Shown here piece after piece: positions 5,149 through 5,656 of a DNA stretch of 5,656 bases; positions within the stretch are counted from its first letter, which is position 1, and each line of letters begins with the position of its first letter. Position numbers and translations under genes: made by a program. The notes under the pieces were generated by a model. The model was not told the origin of the DNA. It did no database searches and saw only the letters and a program-made list of their open reading frames with translations. Source of the DNA: Lysobacterales bacterium (GTDB taxonomy: Bacteria; Pseudomonadota; Gammaproteobacteria; Xanthomonadales; SZUA-36); the NCBI GenBank assembly GCA_013213875.1, contig JABSSV010000227.1, forward strand, positions 1 through 5,656, read 5' to 3'.

Positions 5149-5656
5149 ATGGATGACATGAGTTCAGCAGCGTCGGGACAGCCGGCGCCCACCCCTGACG
5201 AACTGCTCGAAGCGGTTGAGGTTACTACGGGCCCGGATCCCCGTTTCAGCGTGGTTTGGCTCCATGGTCTCGGTGCCGACGGCCATGATTTCGAGCCGGT
5301 GATACCGATGCTGGGGTTGCCCGCCGATGCGCAGGTGCGTTTTGTCTTTCCCCACGCGCCCGTGCGCCCGGTCACGCTCAACGGTGGCATGCCCATGCGT
5401 GCCTGGTACGACATCAAAGCCATTTCTGCCAGCCGTGATCAGGATGAGGCTGGTATCGCCCGGAGTGCCGCTCAGGTAGAAGCCCTGTTGGCACGTGAAG
5501 AGGCGCGTGGCGTGCCGCCGGAGCAGCAGTTGCGGCGGCGGCGGCAACCGGCATCAGCGATATCACCGCATCCGCAGTGCGGCCGGCGAGCCCGACGTTT
5601 TTCGTGCGGGCGCGCGATCACTACGGCAACGCCTTTACCAGCGCCGACTACGCCTA
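5149..5656 (+). CDS. Carboxylesterase (alpha/beta hydrolase), N-terminal part with a non-homologous tail
   Basis: The first 126 residues belong to the bacterial carboxylesterase/phospholipase family (EstB-like, about 220 residues). Visible blocks are FSVVWLHGLGADGHDFEPV (about 33-51, strand plus oxyanion-hole loop), RFVFPHAPVRPVTLNGGMPMRAWYDI (about 64-89), and a helix of the type ...AQVEALLAREEARGVPPEQ. Such enzymes hydrolyse short acyl esters in the cytoplasm. At residue 126 (base 5526) the family would continue with a strand and the nucleophile motif GFSQGG. Instead the frame runs through QLRRRRQPASAISPH to the window edge, with no similarity I can see. No frame contains GFSQGG, so this copy as sequenced lacks the catalytic triad. 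I chose ATG 5149; ATG 5158 is an alternative. Neither has a Shine-Dalgarno site. The gene is divergent from lptM with 39 bases between them. Confidence 0.8.
   Translation, partial: MDDMSSAASGQPAPTPDELLEAVEVTTGPDPRFSVVWLHGLGADGHDFEPVIPMLGLPADAQVRFVFPHAPVRPVTLNGGMPMRAWYDIKAISASRDQDEAGIARSAAQVEALLAREEARGVPPEQQLRRRRQPASAISPHPQCGRRARRFSCGRAITTATPLPAPTTP
5527..5656. other. Tail of unrelated sequence after the esterase break
   Basis: From about 5527 the sequence no longer continues the esterase. It opens with a short GCG-repeat stretch (5532-5543). Another plus-strand frame (codons starting at 5526, 5529 and so on), open from 5499 to the edge, reads AAAATGISDITASAVRPASP then TFFVRARDHYGNAFTSADYA. 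This reads more like protein than the esterase frame (LRRRRQPASAISPHPQ), and the FFVRARDHYGNAFTS part resembles beta-sandwich repeats such as filamin- or Ig-like domains. The likeliest explanation is a chimeric or misassembled contig end; a natural rearrangement is the alternative. Confidence 0.5.

Noticed and set aside
5164..5547. 127-residue minus-strand open frame opposite the esterase
   Set aside because: It covers the well-conserved esterase region, crosses the break point, and has no family motif.

Overview
The window is about 60% G+C, densely coded and looks like ordinary chromosome from a gammaproteobacterium. The evidence is the tight lptM-dapF-DUF484-xerC cluster, a typical gammaproteobacterial arrangement, together with hslVU and a bacterial water channel of the AqpZ type. 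I cannot name a genus. No rRNA, tRNA, CRISPR array, insertion sequence or phage gene is visible.

Left end (1-780), minus strand: the start of hslU (44 codons, running off the left edge) and the complete hslV. Together they encode the HslUV ATP-dependent protease. A near-consensus sigma-32 heat-shock promoter lies just upstream of hslV. Middle block (816-2473), plus strand: a small single-domain cupin, an unrecognised membrane protein directly behind it, and aqpZ. An intrinsic terminator for aqpZ is built partly from the last codons of the convergent xerC. Right block (2516-5109), minus strand: lptM (a 50-residue LPS-assembly lipoprotein), dapF (lysine and peptidoglycan precursor synthesis), a DUF484 gene and xerC (chromosome dimer resolution). 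The spacings are 3, -4 and 9 bases, so this is very probably one operon. Right end (5149-5656), plus strand: the first 126 residues of an alpha/beta-hydrolase carboxylesterase, divergent from lptM.

Two points stand out. First, xerC and hslVU are direct neighbours in many bacteria; here they keep their order and strand but are separated by three oppositely oriented genes. Second, the carboxylesterase loses its family sequence abruptly at about position 5526, just before the catalytic serine motif. The last 130 bases read best in a different frame as an unrelated protein, which suggests a chimeric contig end or a rearrangement. I found no convincing novel multi-gene system. The least explained gene is the membrane protein at 1184-1711.
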